NCBI GenBank assembly: GCA_044369995.1
Contig: JBILWG010000065.1
Coordinates: 1-9,891 of the forward strand
Direction of reading: 5' to 3'
Length of the DNA stretch: 9,891 nt
From: F1-60-MAGs149 sp044369995
Lineage (GTDB): Bacteria; Actinomycetota; Thermoleophilia; Gaiellales; F1-60-MAGs149
A program made the position numbers and the translations under genes. Numbering within the stretch: position 1 is the first letter of the stretch; every line of letters starts with the position of its first letter. Shown here in pieces: positions 6,644 to 9,891 of the stretch. Below the pieces are notes generated by a model. That model was not told the DNA's origin. It made no database searches and worked only from the letters and a program-made list of their open reading frames with translations.

Positions 6644-8047
6644 ATGACCGATCCACATCGCTCCCTCTGGCTCGAGCAGGCCTATACCGGCTCGACCGAC
6701 TGCGCGCCGCTCAGCGGCGCCGACCACGCCGACGTCGCCATTGTGGGTGGCGGCTTCCTGGGTCTGTGGACGGCGATTCTGCTGAAGGAACGCAGTCCGG
6801 GCATCGACGTGGTGGTGATCGAGAAGGACATCTGCGGCGGCGGTGCGTCTGGTCGCAACGGCGGTTTCGTGCTGAGCTGGTGGCCCAAGCTGTCGACGCT
6901 GGTCAAGCTCGTGGGCGAGCGCGAGGCACTCGAGCTCGCTCAGGCCTCGGAGGACGCGATCACGGAGATCGAGGAGGCATGTTCCACGTACTCGATCGAC
7001 GCGCAGTTCCGTCGCGGCGGCTGGCTCTGGACGGCAGCCACCGACGTCCAGCGCGGCTCGTGGGCACCGACGCTCGAACTCTGCGCGCGGCTCGGGGTGC
7101 AGCCGTTTCAGCAGCTGTCCCCGGCGGAGGTGGCGCGTCGGTCAGGCTCCAGTGCCCACCTTGAGGGCGTCTTCGAGCCCTCCGGCGCCACGGTGCATCC
7201 CGGCTACCTCGTGCGCGGGCTCGCACGTGTCGCGCAGCAGCTCGGCGTCCGCATCTACGAGCACACGCCGATGGTCGAGCTCGATCGCCGGTCGCCCGCA
7301 GTCCTGCGCACGCCGGGTGGCGCCGTCACCGCCGATCAGGTCGTGCTCGCGATCAACGCGCACGCCGCCGGCGTACGCGAGCTGCACCGCAAGATCGTCG
7401 CCATCTCGAGCGACATGGTGTCGACTCCGCCGATTCCCGATCGCCTCGAGGAGATCGGCTGGACCGGGGGCGAGTGCATCTCCGACTCACAGCTGCAGAT
7501 CCACTACTACCGCACCACGGCCGACGGACGCATCGCCTTCGGCAAGGGAGGGTGGGGCATCGCTCTGGGCGGACGCATGGGCGCTGGCTTCGACCGGGAC
7601 CCCAAGCGCGCAGCCGACGTGACCCTCGGATTCCGGCGGCTCTATCCGAATCTCGCGGACGTGCCGATCGATCGCGATTGGAGCGGTCCGATCGATCGCT
7701 CGCCGACCGGTATTCCCCTGTTCGGCAACCTCGGTGGACGGCCGCACATCCTCTACGGAGCGGGGTTCTCCGGCAATGGGGTGGGGCCGGCGCGCCTCGG
7801 TGGACGGATTCTCGCCGGCATGGTGCTCGGCGATCGGGACGGCGTCGCGACCTGTGGCCTGGTCAACGGCAAGCCCGGCAGCTTTCCGCCCGATCCGATT
7901 CGCTTCGTGGGTGCCCACGTCGTGCGTACCGGCGTGGCCGCGAAGGAGGCCAGAGAGGCCAACGGGCAGCAGCCCAGCCGTGCTGCGGAGTTCCTAGCCG
8001 GTCTCGCCCCGGGCGGCATGATCCCCAAGAAGGCGAAGAAGCAGTAG
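6644..8047 (+). CDS. FAD-dependent amine/amino-acid oxidoreductase (DAO fold)
   Basis: The product (467 residues) is a soluble flavoprotein of the D-amino-acid oxidase (glycine/D-amino acid oxidase, PuuB-like) superfamily. The N-terminal Rossmann motif ADVAIVGGGFLGLWTA (residues 29-44) binds the ADP part of FAD, with E60 at the end of the second strand for the ribose. GGGASGRNGG (65-74) is typical of the PuuB-type branch. The C-terminal FAD contact is GAGFSGNGVGPARLGGRIL (from residue 372). The SGNGVGPxRLGG form and CGGGASGRNGG resemble oxidoreductases annotated as aminophosphonate-associated, but no phosphonate gene is visible here, so the substrate is left open. Oxidative deamination of a primary or secondary amine is the likely reaction. 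The C-terminus is basic (KKAKKQ). No Shine-Dalgarno sequence precedes ATG 6644. It converges on the molybdenum enzyme gene with a 7-base gap. Confidence 0.9.
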   Translation: MTDPHRSLWLEQAYTGSTDCAPLSGADHADVAIVGGGFLGLWTAILLKERSPGIDVVVIEKDICGGGASGRNGGFVLSWWPKLSTLVKLVGEREALELAQASEDAITEIEEACSTYSIDAQFRRGGWLWTAATDVQRGSWAPTLELCARLGVQPFQQLSPAEVARRSGSSAHLEGVFEPSGATVHPGYLVRGLARVAQQLGVRIYEHTPMVELDRRSPAVLRTPGGAVTADQVVLAINAHAAGVRELHRKIVAISSDMVSTPPIPDRLEEIGWTGGECISDSQLQIHYYRTTADGRIAFGKGGWGIALGGRMGAGFDRDPKRAADVTLGFRRLYPNLADVPIDRDWSGPIDRSPTGIPLFGNLGGRPHILYGAGFSGNGVGPARLGGRILAGMVLGDRDGVATCGLVNGKPGSFPPDPIRFVGAHVVRTGVAAKEAREANGQQPSRAAEFLAGLAPGGMIPKKAKKQ

Positions 8048-8054
8048 CGCCGAC

Positions 8055-9891
8055 TCAGTCGCCGACGGGCTCGGCGACGGGCGCGACGCGGGCTGCCGCC
8101 ACTCGCTCGACCAGCTGCACTTCGACGCGATTGTCGTGGAACGTGGGCGAGCCGCCCATGTCGGCGTCGCGCACAGCGGTAGTGGCGTTGACGTTGCTGC
8201 CGCCGCCGTCCTTCGCCCAGTACGCCTTGTAGGACCAGGCGACGCCGTTACGGGCCCGCGGGTGGATCGCCGCGGCGCACCGGAACGAGCCGCGGTCGTT
8301 CCCGACCTCGACCACGTCGCCATCCTCGATGCCCCGCTCGGCTGCATCGTCGGCGCTGAGAAAGACCGTCGGCGCCCCGGTCATCCGCAGGTGGCCAGGC
8401 AGATCCGCGAAGGTGGAGTTGAGGAAGAACCGCTGGGCGGGGGAGATCAGGATCAGCGGAAAGCGCTTGGCGAGTTCCGCGTCGCCGCCCTCGAACGATG
8501 GCGTGTAGCCCGGGATCGGATCAAGACCCTCGGCGGCCAGAGCCGGCACGGTGATGTGGAGCTTGCCGTCGGGCGTGGGAAAGTCGCCGTGGGCGTGCGG
8601 CGCGGTGCCACGGATGTCATCGACGCGGGCGTAGCCCGTCTCGGACAGCGTCTCGAAGGTGATCCCGCGGGCACGTGCGCGGTCGGTGTCGATGAACTGC
8701 CGCACCAGCTCCTCGTCCGTGTCGTGCAGCCGCGGATGCGTCTGACCGAGGGCGGTGGCGAGGCGTCGGAAGATCTCCGTGTTCGGCAGGCACTGCCCGA
8801 TCGGCTCGATCGCCGGGAGATTCAGGGTGAGATAGTGATGCCCGTACGACGGATGGATGTCGAGGTGCTCGGTCTGCATCGTGGCGGGCAGCACCACGTC
8901 GGCGAACATCGCCGTGTCGGTCAGGCGATGCTCGAGGACAGTGAGGTGCAGATCGTCGCGCCGAAAACCACGTTGCGCGCGCGCCTGGTCCGGTACCGTG
9001 GCCGCGGGGTTCGTGTTCCAGACGACCAGTGCGTGCACCTGCGGGTTCTGCTGGGTGTCAGTGAGCGCCTCCGCGAGGCGCGACATGTTGATCACGCGCG
9101 CGGGCGGTAGGTCGAGACCCGCGGGCTCCTCCAGATCGATGGTGATGTCGTCGAAACGGCCGGCCGTCTCTGGCAGCACGCCACCGCCGACGCGACGGAA
9201 GTCGCCCGTGACGGCTCCGAGGATGACAATCGCGCGGTACGCAGCTCCGGCCCCGCCGTGGCGTTGGAGACCGAGGCCCATCCGGATCGCCGTCGGTCGC
9301 GTGGTGATCATGCGATCGGCCAGGCCCTGCACCTCGGCGACGTCGAGCCCGCAGATCTCAGCGGCACGCGCGGCGTTCCAATCGCCGAGCCGCTCGCGAA
9401 GCTCCGGCCAACCCACGGAGCACTCGGCGAGCCACTCCTCATCGCAGGCGCCGGCGGCGAGCAACTCGCCCATCAGTCCCATGGCCAGCGCCCCATCGGT
9501 GCCCGGCAGCACCTGCAGGTGCTGATCACACCGCAACGCGGTATCCGTCGGCAGCGGATCAATGGCGACCACGTGGGCCCCCTGGCGCTGTGCCTCGTGG
9601 ATGAAGTGCCACTGGTGCATGTTCGACGTGAGCAGATTGGCGCCCCACACCAAGATCAACTTCGAATGCACGAAGTCCTCAGGATCAAGCCCGACTGGCC
9701 GCTTGATGGTGACGTTCATCGCGGCGGTTGCCGCGCCGGTGCAGATGGTGGTGAAGAGCCGTGTGGCTCCGAGGTGCTTGAACAGGCGCTGGCCGAGCGA
9801 CCACCCCTGGACGGCGCCGAGCGTGCCCGCGTAGTAGTACGGCAGGATCGCCTCGGGGCCGTGTCGATCGATGGTGTCCTGCAGCGCGGTG
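8055..9891 (-). CDS. molybdopterin oxidoreductase, DMSO reductase family (5' end outside window)
   Basis: This is the catalytic subunit of a bis-MGD molybdenum (or tungsten) enzyme. The frame stays open past ATG 9719 to the window edge, and the extra 57 codons encode clear family sequence (ILPYYYAGTLGAVQ, then LGATRLFTTICTGAATAAM). That makes 611 visible residues, with the N-terminal Fe-S motif, if present, outside. The Cys of TICTGAA (codon 9741-9743) aligns with the Mo-ligand position. Next come WGANLLTSNMHQW, VVAIDP and PGTDGALAMGL (cofactor domain), AVTGDFRRVGGGV, VLPATMQTEHLD, and the C-terminal dinucleotide-binding domain (LISPAQRFFLNSTF, DGDVVEVGNDRG, MGGSPTFHDNRVEV). I see no membrane segment. 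Donor, acceptor and partner subunits are not visible. The family includes formate dehydrogenases, nitrate, polysulfide and S/N-oxide reductases, and motifs alone do not choose among them. Confidence 0.92.
   Translation of the reverse strand, partial: TALQDTIDRHGPEAILPYYYAGTLGAVQGWSLGQRLFKHLGATRLFTTICTGAATAAMNVTIKRPVGLDPEDFVHSKLILVWGANLLTSNMHQWHFIHEAQRQGAHVVAIDPLPTDTALRCDQHLQVLPGTDGALAMGLMGELLAAGACDEEWLAECSVGWPELRERLGDWNAARAAEICGLDVAEVQGLADRMITTRPTAIRMGLGLQRHGGAGAAYRAIVILGAVTGDFRRVGGGVLPETAGRFDDITIDLEEPAGLDLPPARVINMSRLAEALTDTQQNPQVHALVVWNTNPAATVPDQARAQRGFRRDDLHLTVLEHRLTDTAMFADVVLPATMQTEHLDIHPSYGHHYLTLNLPAIEPIGQCLPNTEIFRRLATALGQTHPRLHDTDEELVRQFIDTDRARARGITFETLSETGYARVDDIRGTAPHAHGDFPTPDGKLHITVPALAAEGLDPIPGYTPSFEGGDAELAKRFPLILISPAQRFFLNSTFADLPGHLRMTGAPTVFLSADDAAERGIEDGDVVEVGNDRGSFRCAAAIHPRARNGVAWSYKAYWAKDGGGSNVNATTAVRDADMGGSPTFHDNRVEVQLVERVAAARVAPVAEPVGD
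8058..8078. terminator. 8-bp perfect inverted repeat at the convergent gene junction
   Basis: GTCGCCGA (8058-8065) pairs perfectly with TCGGCGAC (8071-8078) around a 5-base loop. It starts 11 bases after the FAD oxidoreductase stop and just inside the last codons of the molybdenum enzyme gene. It could end the + strand transcript and also sits in the 3' end of the opposing one. There is no T-run on either side, and in this base composition an 8-bp stem can arise by chance. Confidence 0.3.

Noticed and set aside
6572..6727. N-terminal extension of the transpeptidase to an upstream ATG
   Set aside because: It would place about 50 residues before a good signal peptide and overlap the FAD oxidoreductase gene.
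7664..7699. 12-base direct repeat (CCGATCGATCGC at 7664 and 7688) inside the FAD oxidoreductase
   Set aside because: It is in frame and encodes two Pro-Ile-Asp-Arg stretches; short, only two copies, and explained by coding sequence with frequent CGATCG words.
8136..9110. + strand open frame of 324 codons opposite the molybdenum enzyme
   Set aside because: Antisense to conserved cofactor-domain coding sequence; Arg/Gly/Val-rich with no family signature.
1..9891. tRNA, rRNA, CRISPR array, insertion sequence, phage or defence genes
   Set aside because: I looked on both strands for cloverleaf ends, regular short repeats, transposase or integrase motifs and nuclease/helicase motifs and saw none; all long stretches are covered by metabolic or cell-wall genes.

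Overview
The window is G+C-rich DNA (about two thirds or more G+C by eye) with tightly packed genes. It has GTG starts, 4-base stop/start overlaps and long antisense open frames caused by codon bias. The gene set (acyl-CoA dehydrogenase, NDP-forming acyl-CoA ligase, LutABC, a secreted YkuD transpeptidase with an SH3-like domain) suggests a heterotrophic, probably aerobic actinobacterium. A deep lineage such as Thermoleophilia is possible, but that is an impression and not a classification.

Layout, left to right. (1) 2-2802, + strand: the C-terminal part of an acyl-CoA dehydrogenase, translationally coupled to a full single-chain acyl-CoA ligase (ADP/NDP-forming). (2) 2803-2941: an intergenic region with a long compound inverted repeat (2837-2896) and a promoter-like pair ending just before the preferred lutA start. 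(3) 2942-5768, + strand: lutA-lutB-lutC, the three-subunit Fe-S/LUD-domain L-lactate oxidising system, as an overlapping operon. (4) 5792-6571, - strand: a secreted L,D-transpeptidase, convergent with lutC. (5) 6572-6643: a 72-base divergent spacer. (6) 6644-8047, + strand: an FAD-dependent amine/amino-acid oxidoreductase of the DAO fold. (7) 8055-9891, - strand: a molybdopterin (DMSO reductase family) oxidoreductase that runs off the right edge, convergent with the FAD gene and 7 bases from it.

How the genes fit together: the left 5.8 kb is central carbon catabolism. LutABC would turn L-lactate into pyruvate and pass electrons to the respiratory chain. The ligase/dehydrogenase pair would activate a carboxylic acid to its CoA thioester and alpha,beta-dehydrogenate it. 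The hairpin and promoter-like signals between them suggest two transcription units. The transpeptidase is a cell-wall enzyme with no evident link to its neighbours. The flavin and molybdenum oxidoreductases face each other, and their substrates cannot be read from the sequence.

The most coherent extra signal is in gene starts. The three genes that open a transcription unit (lutA, the transpeptidase, the FAD oxidoreductase) lack a Shine-Dalgarno sequence and have a weak -10-like hexamer exactly 6 bases before the start codon, as leaderless transcripts would. The three internal, overlapping genes have clear Shine-Dalgarno sequences. I found no tRNA, rRNA, CRISPR array, insertion sequence or phage gene, and no convincing undescribed multi-gene system.
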